From: Achromobacter sp. B7
Lineage (GTDB): Bacteria > Pseudomonadota > Gammaproteobacteria > Burkholderiales > Burkholderiaceae_B
Assembly: GCF_003600685.1 (NCBI RefSeq)
Contig: NZ_CP032084.1
Span: forward strand, 186,001 to 250,000
Direction of reading: 5' to 3'
Length of the DNA stretch: 64,000 bases
Made by a program: the position numbers and the translations under genes. Shown one piece after another: positions 8,341 to 18,000 of the stretch (position 1 is its first letter; every line of letters begins with the position of its first letter). The notes under the pieces were generated by a model that was not told where the DNA came from, did no database searches, and saw nothing but the letters and a program-made list of their open reading frames with translations.

Positions 8341-9402
8341 TCAGTCGCGATCTCGGACGGCAGCCAGTTCGCGCGCTAGCCGGCCCACCAGATCGGCCGT
8401 GCTTTCGCGCCGGGCCAGCGGCGCGGCCTGTCCTGCCCACAGCGACAGCACTTCCGTATTGCCGGCCTTGCCGCCTTCAGTGCGCATGAGGCGCGTCAAG
8501 GCGTTTTGCAGGGGGTACGGCAGGATGTCGGCGGCAATGGCGTCGGCGTCCCGCATGAACGCGTTGGCAATGCCGCGAGCCGGGCGGCCGGAAAACGCCC
8601 GCGTCACCCGCGATTGCTCCGAACGCGATCCGGGCAGAACGGCCTTGTAGGCTTCGCTGATGCCCGATTCGTCTGTCGTCAGGAAGGCCGTCCCCATTTG
8701 TGCCGCGTCGGCGCCCAGGGCCAGCGCAGCCGCGATGCCACGCCCGTCCATGATGCCGCCGGAAGCAATCACCGGGATGGATACCGCATCCGCAATCTGC
8801 GGCACCAGCGCCATCGTGCCGATCAGCGACTGCTCGAAATCGTCCAGGAACGTGCCGCGATGACCGCCCGCCTCGGCCCCCTGGGCCACCACCGCGTCCA
8901 CGCCGTCCTGCTCCAGCGCCACCGCTTCACGCACCGTGGTCGCCGTGCCGACCGTCAGGATGCCCAGCTCGCGGCAGCGCGCCAGGACATCGCCGGCGAT
9001 GCGGCCGAATGTGAAGCTGAACACGGCCGGGCGCAGCCGCAGGATGGCGTCGATCTGCTCGGGTAGCGGGTCCGCCTGGGCGCCCGGCGCGGCCGGGGCC
9101 GGCAGGCCCAGCTTGGCGTGGTAACGGGCCATCAACGCCAGCATGCGGCCGGCGTCACCCTGCATGGGCTGCGCCGGCACGCTGGCGAACAGGTTGATGG
9201 CGAACGGGCGGTCCGTGCGGGCGCGAATGCCCTGCACGGCGGTCTCGATCTGCGCGGGCGTCATGTAGGCCGCCCCAAGCGACCCCAGAACGCCCGCCTT
9301 GGACGCTTCGGACACCAGTTCCACCGTCGTCGCCCCGCCCGCCATGGGCGCCTGGATGACGGGGTGGTCCTGCTTCAGCAGGTCTAGCAATCGGGCGGCC
9401 AT
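8341..9402 (-). CDS. Nitronate monooxygenase family protein
   Basis: An FMN-dependent TIM-barrel enzyme of the nitronate monooxygenase (2-nitropropane dioxygenase) family, 353 residues. Family members oxidise alkyl nitronates such as propionate-3-nitronate. Visible features are the N-terminal VIQAPMAGGATT flavin-binding start, AAYMTPAQIE, the segment AQGAEAGGHRGTF carrying the catalytic-type histidine, and VIASGGIMDGRGIAAALALG with phosphate-binding glycines. A good ribosome site (AAGGAG) precedes the ATG. It follows the Bug protein gene by 17 bases, so it is in the same operon. The true substrate is unknown. Confidence 0.88.
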   Translation of the reverse strand: MAARLLDLLKQDHPVIQAPMAGGATTVELVSEASKAGVLGSLGAAYMTPAQIETAVQGIRARTDRPFAINLFASVPAQPMQGDAGRMLALMARYHAKLGLPAPAAPGAQADPLPEQIDAILRLRPAVFSFTFGRIAGDVLARCRELGILTVGTATTVREAVALEQDGVDAVVAQGAEAGGHRGTFLDDFEQSLIGTMALVPQIADAVSIPVIASGGIMDGRGIAAALALGADAAQMGTAFLTTDESGISEAYKAVLPGSRSEQSRVTRAFSGRPARGIANAFMRDADAIAADILPYPLQNALTRLMRTEGGKAGNTEVLSLWAGQAAPLARRESTADLVGRLARELAAVRDRD

Positions 9403-9419
9403 GGAGTGACTCCTTCAGG

Positions 9420-10397
9420 TTATTGAAGCTGGATGTTTCCAGCCTTGATGACGTGGGCCCACTTGTCGGTTTCGCTTTTGATGAAAGCCGCGAATTCCTC
9501 GGGCGTGCCGCCGCCGGCCTGGCTGCCGGTGTCGGCAATGGCCTTTTGCACATCCGGTTCTTTCAGGATGCGGTTGAACTCGGCGTTCAGCTTGGCAATG
9601 ATCGGGGCGGGCGTGCCGGCCGGGGCCACGATGCCTTGCCAGTTGTAGGACTCGAAGCCGGTGAGGCCGGACTCGGCCATCGTCGGCACGTCGGGCAGCA
9701 CGGCCAGGCGCTTGGCGGACGTGACGGCGATGGGGTGGATCTTGGCGCCCTGAATGGCCGGCAACGCGGAATAGCCCATTTCAAACATCATCGAAATGTG
9801 GCCGCCCATCAAATCGGTGGCGGCCAGGCTGCCGCCCTTGTACGGTACGTGCACGATGTCGATCTTGGCCTGTTCGCGGAACATTTCACCGGACAAGTGG
9901 TGCGCCCCGCCCACGCCCGACGAGCCAAACGACAGCTTGCCCGGCTGCTTCTTGGCCAGCGCGATAAGGTCCGCCAGCGTCTTGACCGGCAATTCGTTAT
10001 TCACGCTCAACACCAGCGGGCTGTTCTCGATCAGCACGATCGGGGCCAGATCCTTCTGCGGGTTGTAGGGCATTTCCTTCATCAGCGACGGGTTCACCGC
10101 CATCGGGGCCAGGTTGCCCGTGCCGATGGTGTAGCCGTCGGGGGCGGCCTTCGCAATCAGGTTGGTGCCGACCACGCCGCCCGCGCCCGCCTTGTTTTCC
10201 ACCACGATGGGTTGGCCCAGCGATTCGCCCAGCTTGCGCGCCAGCAGGCGCACGCGGGTATCGGCAAAGCCGCCCGGCGCGTAAGGCACGATCATGGTGA
10301 TGGGCTTGGCGGGCCAGTCGGCGGTCTGGGCTTGCGCGGCGCTGCTGAAGGCGGCAACGGCCGCCAGGGCGGCGATCAGGGGGCGCAGTGATTTCAT
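9420..10397 (-). CDS. Bug-family tripartite tricarboxylate transporter substrate-binding protein
   Basis: A periplasmic receptor of the Bug family, very numerous in Bordetella and Achromobacter. It has 325 residues with a Sec signal peptide cleaved near residue 23 (AQA-QTADW). The family hallmark PITMIVPYAPGGFADTRVR follows, then GQPIVVENKAGAGG and the later SSGVGGAHHLSGEMF ligand-loop region. No TctA/TctB membrane genes are adjacent, so it is an orphan receptor as most Bug proteins are. It lies between an MFS carrier and a nitronate monooxygenase in one apparent operon. The ribosome site GAGGAG lies about 9 bases before the ATG. The ligand is unknown, likely a carboxylate. Confidence 0.92.
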   Translation of the reverse strand: MKSLRPLIAALAAVAAFSSAAQAQTADWPAKPITMIVPYAPGGFADTRVRLLARKLGESLGQPIVVENKAGAGGVVGTNLIAKAAPDGYTIGTGNLAPMAVNPSLMKEMPYNPQKDLAPIVLIENSPLVLSVNNELPVKTLADLIALAKKQPGKLSFGSSGVGGAHHLSGEMFREQAKIDIVHVPYKGGSLAATDLMGGHISMMFEMGYSALPAIQGAKIHPIAVTSAKRLAVLPDVPTMAESGLTGFESYNWQGIVAPAGTPAPIIAKLNAEFNRILKEPDVQKAIADTGSQAGGGTPEEFAAFIKSETDKWAHVIKAGNIQLQ

Positions 10398-10421
10398 GCT
10401 GGTGACTCCTCTTTCTTGTCT

Positions 10422-11690
10422 CTAATGTGTACAGCCCTGCGGGCCGATCGCATTATGCCCAGCGCCTTTGTCTTCTGTCGTGATTTTTCCCAAGCGCCAC
10501 GCGGACACGGCCAGCAGCGCGGCCCCGCCGCCCAGCACCTGCGGCAGGCCGGCGCCCCAGCGGCCGGCCCACGATGCCAACAGCGGCCCCAGGATCTGCC
10601 CGGCGGCGAAAGCGGCGGTCATGATGGCGGCGGCGCGCGGGGCGGCGGCGCCGGCCATGCGCCGGGCCGTCAGCATGCCTGCCTGCGTAATCACCATGAA
10701 CGTGCCGCCCACCAGCAGCGCCGCCACGATCACGGCGGCGATGTGGTGCCACAGCGCGGCGGCCAGCATGCCGGCCGCCATCAGCGCCTGCGCGACCTGC
10801 CAGACGCGCTTTTCATCGCGGGCCCGTGCCAGCCGCGGCACCAGCAGGCATGACACGGCAGCGGCCAGGCCGAACAGCGGCCATGCCCAACCGAACACGG
10901 CGGGGTTGGCGATGACCTGCTTGGCCATGGCGGGCAGAAAGGTGGCGGGGATGATGTAGCCGATGCCAAAAACGCCGTAATGCAATGCCAGCCGGGCGGT
11001 GACGCGGGGCACACGCGCCGGTGGGCCGGCGTGCGCCGTCGACGACGGCACATGCGATGGCCGCTTCAAACCGGGCCAGGCGATGGCGGACAAGGCCAGC
11101 GTCAACCCGCCCAGCGCCAGCCAGGTGCCGTCCGCCCGCACGCCCCAGGCCATCAGCGCCAGGCACGCCAAGCCGGTCAGCGCGATACCGGCGCCAACGC
11201 CCGCATACGTCAGCGCCGACGCGGCGGGCTCCCGCGGATCGCCCGGCGCCACCGTCCGGCCCGCCGCGACGCAGATGAACGCGCTGGCGCTGGCATAGCC
11301 GGCGGCCAGGCGCAGCGCACACCAGACCATGACGTCATGCGTCAACGGCATGGCCAGTGTCAACAGCGCCACGGCCAGCAGGCTGATGGCAAGCTGTACG
11401 CGTGCGTGGCCTGCGTGACGCATGGGCCAGACCACGGCGGCCAGCGCGCCCAGCAGGTAGCCGGCGTAGTTGGCCGAGGCGATCCAGCTGCCCTGCGCCA
11501 GCGACAAACCGCCTTCCTCGGCCATCAGCGGCCAGACCGGGGTAAACGCAAAGCGGCCGATGCCCATGGCGGCAGCCAGGGCAAGGGCGGCCGGCCACGC
11601 CAGAGTGGCCGCGCCGCGCGTATCGGCAGCGGCAGCGGCATCGGCATCGGCAGCGGAATCGGAAACGGAAGGGTAAGCAGGCGTTGACAT
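10422..11690 (-). CDS. MFS transporter, YbfB/YjiJ-type
   Basis: A 422-residue inner-membrane protein with about twelve hydrophobic helices. The sequence AMGIGRFAFTPVWPLMAEEG near residue 40 and NYAGYLLGALAA are hallmarks of the YbfB/YjiJ group of major facilitator carriers. The N-terminus is Asp/Ala-rich and unrelated to membrane insertion. It is the first gene of a minus-strand operon with the Bug protein and nitronate monooxygenase, and divergent from a LysR regulator 64 bases away, which probably controls it. The substrate is not known. Confidence 0.87.
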   Translation of the reverse strand: MSTPAYPSVSDSAADADAAAAADTRGAATLAWPAALALAAAMGIGRFAFTPVWPLMAEEGGLSLAQGSWIASANYAGYLLGALAAVVWPMRHAGHARVQLAISLLAVALLTLAMPLTHDVMVWCALRLAAGYASASAFICVAAGRTVAPGDPREPAASALTYAGVGAGIALTGLACLALMAWGVRADGTWLALGGLTLALSAIAWPGLKRPSHVPSSTAHAGPPARVPRVTARLALHYGVFGIGYIIPATFLPAMAKQVIANPAVFGWAWPLFGLAAAVSCLLVPRLARARDEKRVWQVAQALMAAGMLAAALWHHIAAVIVAALLVGGTFMVITQAGMLTARRMAGAAAPRAAAIMTAAFAAGQILGPLLASWAGRWGAGLPQVLGGGAALLAVSAWRLGKITTEDKGAGHNAIGPQGCTH

Positions 11691-11719
11691 GGGCCTACTC
11701 TACGGCTGTACTTATATCT

Positions 11720-11737
11720 TTAATAGTGAATTATTAA
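11720..11737. promoter_or_regulatory. AT-rich palindrome in the MFS-lysR divergent spacer
   Basis: Perfect inverted repeat TTAATA-N6-TATTAA in the 64-base spacer between the divergent MFS and LysR genes. Such dyads are the usual binding sites of LysR-type regulators, so this is a candidate operator. Confidence 0.5.
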
Positions 11738-11751
11738 GAACATAGGTTCTT
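11736..11751. promoter_or_regulatory. Second palindrome abutting the lysR start
   Basis: Perfect 6-bp inverted repeat AAGAAC-ATAG-GTTCTT ends four bases before the LysR ATG at 11755, overlapping where a ribosome site would lie. Placement suits autoregulation of the regulator gene. Confidence 0.5.
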
Positions 11752-11754
11752 GAA

Positions 11755-12642
11755 ATGGGAAACTTGGATCTCGATGCGTTGCAGATTTTTAAAGCCGTGG
11801 CCGACCAGGGCGGCGTCGCGCGCGCGGCCCAGCACCTGAACCGGGTGCAGTCCAATGTGTCCACGCGCCTGAAGCAGCTGGAGGCGTCATTGAACGCTCC
11901 GCTGTTTCGCCGCCAGAACCGCCGGCTGGTGCTATCGGACCAGGGCCGCGTGCTGCTGTCCTACGCCGACCGGCTGCTGCGTTTGTCCGACGAGGCGCAG
12001 GCGGCAGTGCGCGACGGCGCGCCGCAGGGCGTGCTGCGCATCGGCACCATGGAAAGCACGGCGGCCGCGCGCCTGCCGCCGATCCTGGCGGCCTATCACG
12101 CGGCATGGCCGCAAGTGGGCATTGAACTGGTCACCGGCACGTCGGGCGCATTGGCCGCGCAGGTGCGCAATTACGAAATCGAAGCGGCGTTTGTTGCCCA
12201 GCCGTTTCCGGCAGAGGGTCTGGCCGCCATGGACGCTTTTCAGGAAAGCCTGGCATTGATCTCGCCCTTGGCATGGGGGCCGATCAGCAGCCCGCGCGAT
12301 CTTGGCGACCGCACGGTGATCGCCTTCGCGGCGGGGTGTTCGTACCGCCGCATCCTGGAATCGTGGCTGAACCACGAAGGCGTGGCGCCGGGCAGGGTGA
12401 TGGAGTTTGCGTCGTATCACGCCATCGTGGCGTGTGTGGCGGCGGGCTCGGGTGTGGCCATCGTGCCGCGCTCGGTGTTGGCAGTGCTGGGGGCCGAGCA
12501 TTCCGTCCATGTCGGCGCACTGACCGGCCCATCCGCTACCGCCCTGACGCAGTTGATCTGGCGCGCGGACGACGATACGCCCGCGTTGCAGGCCTTGCGC
12601 CTGCAATTGCAGACGCCGGGCCGCCAAACAGCCGCTGCTTAG
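11755..12642 (+). CDS. LysR-family transcriptional regulator
   Basis: A 295-residue regulator. A winged helix-turn-helix (about residues 6-64: LDALQIFKAVADQGGVARAA, then NRVQSNVSTRLKQLEASLNA) is followed by a periplasmic-binding-protein-like effector domain starting near residue 90 (GVLRIGTMESTAAARLPPIL). It is divergent from the MFS-Bug-nitronate monooxygenase operon and is the natural candidate for its control. Its effector is unknown. Its stop overlaps the ompW stop by four bases on the opposite strand. Confidence 0.93.
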   Translation: MGNLDLDALQIFKAVADQGGVARAAQHLNRVQSNVSTRLKQLEASLNAPLFRRQNRRLVLSDQGRVLLSYADRLLRLSDEAQAAVRDGAPQGVLRIGTMESTAAARLPPILAAYHAAWPQVGIELVTGTSGALAAQVRNYEIEAAFVAQPFPAEGLAAMDAFQESLALISPLAWGPISSPRDLGDRTVIAFAAGCSYRRILESWLNHEGVAPGRVMEFASYHAIVACVAAGSGVAIVPRSVLAVLGAEHSVHVGALTGPSATALTQLIWRADDDTPALQALRLQLQTPGRQTAAA

Positions 12643-13277
12643 AAGCGGTAGCCCACGCTCAGCGTCGCCACCCACGGGTCGATGCGCGCGGTGCCGATGT
12701 GCTGGCCGTCCAGCTTCACCTTCGACTTGATGTCGATGTAGCGGATGTCGGCGTTCATGAACCAGCGTTCGTTGATCTTGAAGTCCGCGCCCAGTTGCGC
12801 GGCCACGCCCCACGAATCGCCCATCTTCAGGTCGGAACCCTTCAGCGCGCCTTCGGCCTGGGTGTCGAAGAAGTGCGTGTAGTTGATGCCCACGCCGATG
12901 TACGGCTGGATCATGCTGTCGGGCAGGATGTGCCATTGCAGGCTCAGGGTCGGGGGCAGTTGCTTGCTGGATCCGATCTTGCCCAAACCGCTGCCGCTGA
13001 CGTCATGCTGGAACGGCCACGCGCCCAGCAGTTCGATGCCGATGTTGCGCGTCACCATGTAGCCCAGCGTGAAGCTCGGGCGTACGTTGTTGTTCGCGTC
13101 CAGCTTGACGCTGCCGTCCAGCACCGTGCCGTTGTTGGAAGCGGGGCGCACCTGCGTCACGCCCACTCGGAACAGCACGTCGCCCGCTTCATGCGCCTGC
13201 GCCGGGGCAGCCAGTGAGCCGGCGGCGATCAGTGCGGCAATGGCGGTGGCGCGGATACGCCCGTTCAGCGAAAACAT
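12639..13277 (-). CDS. ompW: Outer-membrane protein OmpW
   Basis: An eight-stranded outer-membrane beta-barrel of the OmpW family, 212 residues. A signal peptide (cleavage near AQA-HEAGD) is followed by DVLFRVGVTQVRP, the typical first strand. The segment LPPTLSLQWHILPDSMIQPY and a C-terminal aromatic residue (GYRF) needed for barrel assembly are present. OmpW forms a hydrophobic channel for small molecules and in E. coli responds to oxygen and redox state. An FNR-type box lies 64 bases upstream of the ATG. It converges on the LysR gene. Confidence 0.95.
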   Translation of the reverse strand: MFSLNGRIRATAIAALIAAGSLAAPAQAHEAGDVLFRVGVTQVRPASNNGTVLDGSVKLDANNNVRPSFTLGYMVTRNIGIELLGAWPFQHDVSGSGLGKIGSSKQLPPTLSLQWHILPDSMIQPYIGVGINYTHFFDTQAEGALKGSDLKMGDSWGVAAQLGADFKINERWFMNADIRYIDIKSKVKLDGQHIGTARIDPWVATLSVGYRF

Positions 13278-13340
13278 TTTTCTTCTCCGATCTTTCCGTA
13301 AGGTGAGGCCACAGGTTCTCAGACCCGGCGCAAGGCCAGA

Positions 13341-13354
13341 TTGATGTGTGTCAA
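13341..13354. promoter_or_regulatory. FNR/Anr-type box upstream of ompW
   Basis: TTGATGTGTGTCAA matches the FNR consensus TTGAT-N4-ATCAA with one mismatch in the second half-site. It lies 64-77 bases upstream of the ompW ATG. OmpW control by FNR is established in E. coli; here it is inferred from this site. Confidence 0.6.
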
Positions 13355-13420
13355 ACCGTTAAAAGATGCGGAATGCGACGTGGTGGCGCGGCAACAGCGG
13401 GGAGACTAATGCGGTCTCGT

Positions 13421-13487
13421 TCGCCGCCTTCAATGACATTCCCCGCCTTCAATGACATTCGCCGCCTTCAATGACATTCGCCGCCTT
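13421..13487. repeat. 19-bp tandem repeat, about 3.5 copies
   Basis: The unit TTCGCCGCCTTCAATGACA repeats with a strict 19-base period (the word GCCTT recurs at 13426, 13445, 13464 and 13483), with one or two differences in the second copy. It lies between the ompW promoter and the gltD stop. The last copy also pairs with AGGCGGCGAA at 13503-13512 as a 10-bp inverted repeat. Confidence 0.8.
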
Positions 13488-13514
13488 GGCGCTGGGGCGC
13501 GCAGGCGGCGAATG

Positions 13515-13547
13515 GGGTCTTGCGTAGGTGTTGCGTGGGTCTTGCGT
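13515..13547. repeat. 11-bp tandem repeat, 3 copies
   Basis: GGGTCTTGCGT, AGGTGTTGCGT and GGGTCTTGCGT follow head to tail just downstream of the gltD stop. No function is evident; on the minus strand it lies in the gltD 3-prime region. Confidence 0.75.
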
Positions 13548-13557
13548 TGCCGGAAGA

Positions 13558-15024
13558 TCAGCGCGGCAGTTCGGTGCTGCCCATCAGGAATTCATCGACC
13601 GAGCGCGCGCACTGGCGGCCTTCGCGGATGGCCCAGACCACCAGCGATTGGCCTCGGCGCATGTCGCCCGCGGCAAAAACCTTTTCGACGTTGGTGCGGT
13701 AGTCGTCGGTGTTGGCACGCACGTTGCCGCGCGCATCGCGATCCACGCCGAACGCATCCAGCACGGTCTGCACCGGTGATACGAAGCCCATGGCCAGCAG
13801 CACCAAGTCAGCCTTGATCTCGAATTCCGATCCTTCGACTTCGCGCATCTTCATCTGGCCCGTGGCTTCGTCCTTGAACCACTCGACGCGCGCGCCGACC
13901 AGCTTTTCGACCTTGCCGTTGCTGCCCTTGAGCAGCTTGGTGGTCACGGACCAATCGCGCTCGCAGCCCTCTTCGTGCGAGGACGACGTGCGCATCTTCA
14001 GCGGCCAGTACGGCCAGGTCATCGTCTTGTTCTCGGACTCGGGCGGTTGCGGCATCAATTCAAATTGCGTGACCGAGGCCGCGCCATGGCGGTTGCTGGT
14101 GCCCACGCAATCCGAACCCGTATCGCCGCCGCCAATCACCACCACGTGCTTGCCCTTGGCCAGCGTCTGGTTCGTCAGGCGGTCACCCGCCACGGCCTTG
14201 TTCTGCTGGCGCAGGAAGTCCATGGCGAAGTACACGCCCGACAGCTCGCGGCCGGGAACCGGCAGATCGCGCGGCGTTTCCGAACCGCCCGTCATGACGA
14301 TGGCGTCGAACTCCGCCTTCAGCGATTCCGGCGTGCGCACCGTCAGGCCATCGGCCACGGGGTCTTTCGGATTGCCGATGTAGGTGGACGGCGCGAACTC
14401 CACGCCCTCCGCTTCCATCTGCGAAATGCGGCGATCGATCTGATGCTTTTCCAGCTTGAAGTCGGGGATGCCGTAACGCAGCAGCCCGCCGATGCGGTCG
14501 CTCTTTTCGAACAGCGTCACCGAGTGGCCGGCGCGCGCCAACTGCTGCGCGCACGCCATGCCGGCCGGGCCGGAGCCCACCACGGCAACCTTCTTGCCGG
14601 TCTTGCGTGCCGGCACCAGCGGCGCAACCCAGCCCTCGGACCAACCCTTGTCGATGATGGCGTGCTCGATGGACTTGATGCCCACGGCGTCGCTGTTGAT
14701 GTTCAAGGTACAGGCGGCTTCACACGGGGCCGGGCAGATGCGGCCCGTGAATTCCGGGAAGTTGTTGGTGGAGTGCAGGACGTCCAGCGCGCGGCGCCAG
14801 TCCTGCTTGTACACCAGGTCATTCCAGTCGGGGATGATGTTGTTGACCGGGCAGCCGTTGTTGCAGAACGGGATGCCGCAATCCATGCAGCGCGCCGCTT
14901 GCTGCTTGGCTTGGTCGTCGGTCAGGTGCAGCACGAATTCGCGCCAGTTCTTCAGCCGCTTCTGCGGGGCCTCGGCGGCCTCCTGCAAGCGCTGAAATTC
15001 CATAAAGCCAGTAATCTTTCCCAT
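13558..15024 (-). CDS. gltD: Glutamate synthase small (beta) subunit
   Basis: The NADPH-oxidising subunit of glutamate synthase, 488 residues. It passes electrons to GltB for making two glutamates from glutamine and 2-oxoglutarate. The N-terminal ferredoxin-like domain carries Cys clusters ([16 protein letters not shown] and [12 protein letters not shown]) that bind 4Fe-4S centres. The FAD motif [17 protein letters not shown] and the NADPH motif [14 protein letters not shown] follow. The chosen ATG ([10 protein letters not shown]) lies eight bases after the gltB stop; a longer in-frame start would intrude into gltB. Confidence 0.97.
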   Translation of the reverse strand: MGKITGFMEFQRLQEAAEAPQKRLKNWREFVLHLTDDQAKQQAARCMDCGIPFCNNGCPVNNIIPDWNDLVYKQDWRRALDVLHSTNNFPEFTGRICPAPCEAACTLNINSDAVGIKSIEHAIIDKGWSEGWVAPLVPARKTGKKVAVVGSGPAGMACAQQLARAGHSVTLFEKSDRIGGLLRYGIPDFKLEKHQIDRRISQMEAEGVEFAPSTYIGNPKDPVADGLTVRTPESLKAEFDAIVMTGGSETPRDLPVPGRELSGVYFAMDFLRQQNKAVAGDRLTNQTLAKGKHVVVIGGGDTGSDCVGTSNRHGAASVTQFELMPQPPESENKTMTWPYWPLKMRTSSSHEEGCERDWSVTTKLLKGSNGKVEKLVGARVEWFKDEATGQMKMREVEGSEFEIKADLVLLAMGFVSPVQTVLDAFGVDRDARGNVRANTDDYRTNVEKVFAAGDMRRGQSLVVWAIREGRQCARSVDEFLMGSTELPR

Positions 15025-15032
15025 GGTATCCC

Positions 15033-18000
15033 TCACGCAGCCAGTTGTTGCTGGTTGGCTGCACGCCACATTTCACCCAATGCGCGACGGTAGTCCGTCG
15101 GCATGACCTTTACGAATTTGCCGCGCGAGGCTTCCCAGTCGCCCAGGATCTCGCGGGCGCGGTAGCTGCCGGTGTAGCGGAAGTGGTCTTCCACCAGGCG
15201 GCGCAGGATGGTTTCATCCGTCTCGCGTTCGCCACCGCGCTGCGCGCTGTGCCAGATGTCGATGTTGTTCAGCGCTTGCTGTTCCGCATGCGGCGCCACC
15301 CCTTCCAGTTCGACCATCGACAGGTTGACGCGATGCTTGAGCGTGCGCTCGGGGTCCCACACATAGGCCACGCCGCCCGACATGCCGGCCGCGAAGTTAC
15401 GGCCCGTGGCGCCCAGCACCACGACCGTGCCGCCCGTCATGTATTCGCAGCCGTGGTCGCCCGTGCCTTCGACAACCGTCGCCGCGCCCGAGTTACGCAC
15501 CGCGAAACGTTCGCCGGCCACGCCGTTAAAGAACGCCTCGCCCGCCAACGCGCCGTACAGCACGGTGTTGCCAGCGATGATGTGGTCGGGGCCGAAGCCG
15601 CGGAAGTCGTTGGGCGAGCGCACGATGATGCGGCCGCCCGACAAGCCCTTGCCGACGTAGTCGTTGCCTTCGCCCACCAGGTCCATCGTGATGCCGTGCG
15701 CCAGGAACGCGCCGAAGCTTTGGCCGGCGGTGCCGTTGCACTGGATGTGGATGGTGTCGTCCGGCAGGCCGTCGTGGCCGTAGCGCGAGGCCACGGCGCC
15801 CGACAGCATGGCGCCGATCGTGCGGTTGCGGTTGCGCACCGGCACGATGAACGACACCTTTTCGCCGCGTTCCAGCGCGGGGCGGCTGCGGTCGATCAAC
15901 TGGTGATCCAGCGCGCCGGCCAGGCCGTGGTCCTGCTCTTCGGTCTGGCGCACGTCGGCGTCCGATTGCGTTTGATGGAACACGCGGGCGAAGTCCAGCC
16001 CTTGCGCCTTCCAGTGCTCAACGCCCGAACGCATGTCCAGCAGATCGGCGCGGCCGATCAGGTCGTCGAACTTGCGGATGCCCAGCTGCGCCATGATTTC
16101 GCGCACTTCTTCGGCGATGAAGAAGAAGAAGTTGACGACGTGTTCCGGCTTGCCCTGGAATTTCTTGCGCAGGACCGGGTCTTGCGTGGCCACGCCCACC
16201 GGGCAGGTGTTCAGGTGGCACTTGCGCATCATGATGCAGCCTTCGACAACCAGCGGCGCCGTGGCGAAACCGAATTCGTCAGCGCCCAGCAGCGCGCCGA
16301 TGACGACGTCGCGGCCGGTCTTCATCTGGCCGTCGGCCTGCACGCGGATGCGGCTGCGCAGACGGTTCAGCACCAGCGTTTGCTGCGTTTCGGCCAGGCC
16401 CAGTTCCCAGGGCGTGCCCACGTGCTTGATGGACGACACCGGGGACGCGCCCGTGCCGCCGTCGTGGCCGGCGATCACAACGTGATCGGCCTTGGCCTTG
16501 GCGACGCCCGCGGCCACCGTGCCCACGCCCACTTCGGACACCAGCTTGACCGACACCGAGGCCTTGGAATTGACGTTCTTCAGGTCGTGGATCAGCTGAG
16601 CCAGGTCTTCAATGGAATAGATGTCGTGGTGCGGCGGGGGCGAAATCAGGCCCACGCCCGGCACGGAATAGCGCAGCTTGGCGATGTATTCCGACACCTT
16701 GTGGCCGGGCAGCTGGCCGCCTTCGCCGGGCTTGGCGCCCTGCGCCATCTTGATCTGGATCTGGTCGGCGGACGACAGGTATTCGGCGGTCACGCCAAAA
16801 CGGCCCGAGGCCACCTGCTTGATCTTCGAACGCAGCGAATCGCCCTTCTTCAAGACGACGTCGGCTTCGATGCGGTCCGAGCCCAGCAGCGAGGCCAGCG
16901 TGTCGCCGTCCTTGATGGTGCTCTTGCCTTCGCGCATTTCGGCGCGGTAGCGCAGTTCGTCTTCGCCGCCTTCGCCGGTGTTGGACTTGCCGCCGATGCG
17001 GTTCATGGCCACGGCCAGCACCGAGTGCGCCTCGGTCGAGATCGAGCCCAGCGACATGGCGCCGGTGGCAAAGCGCTTGACGATGTCCTTGGCGGGTTCG
17101 ACGTCATCCAGCGGGATGGCGCGCGACGGATCGAAGCGGAATTCGAACAGGCCGCGCAGGGTCATGTGGCGACGGCTTTGGTCGTTGATGATCTGCGCGT
17201 ATTCCTTGTAGGTGCGGTAGTTGTTGGCGCGCGAGGCGTGCTGCAACTTGGCGATGGAATCCGGCGTCCACATGTGCTCTTCGCCGCGCACGCGGTAGGC
17301 GTATTCGCCGCCGGCTTCCAGGTCGTTGGCCAGCACCGGGTCGGTGCTGAACGCCGCGCGGTGCTGGCGCAGCGCTTCTTCGGCCACTTGGAAGATGCCG
17401 ATGCCTTCGATGTTGGACGAGGTGCCGGTGAAGTACTTGTTCACCAGGTTGCTTTGCAGGCCCACGGCTTCGAAGATCTGCGCGCCGGTGTAGGACATGT
17501 AGGTCGAGATGCCCATCTTGGACATGACCTTGTTCAAGCCCTTGCCGATTGCCTTGATGAAGTTCTTCACGGCCTTTTCGGGGTCATTCATCTTGCCCAG
17601 CGATTCCAGCGCCAGGTAGGGGTGAATGGCTTCGGCGCCGTAGCCGCCCAGCAGCGCGAAGTGGTGCACTTCACGCGCGGAACCGGTTTCCACGACCAGG
17701 CCGGTGTTGGTACGCAGGCCGGCACGGATCAGGTGCTGGTGCACGGCCGACGTTGCCAGCAGCGCGGGGATGGCCACGCGTTCGCTGTCGACCAGGCGGT
17801 CCGACACGATCAGGATGTTGTAGCCGCTTTGTACGGCATCGACGGCGCGCGCGCACAGCGCGGCCACGCGGGCTTCAATGCCCTCGGGGCCCCAGGCGGC
17901 GGGGTAGGTGATGTCCAGTTCGAAGCTGCGGAATTTCTTGCCCGTGACCTGCTCGATGTCGCGGATTTGCGCCATGGCGGCAAAGTCCAGCACCGGCTGG

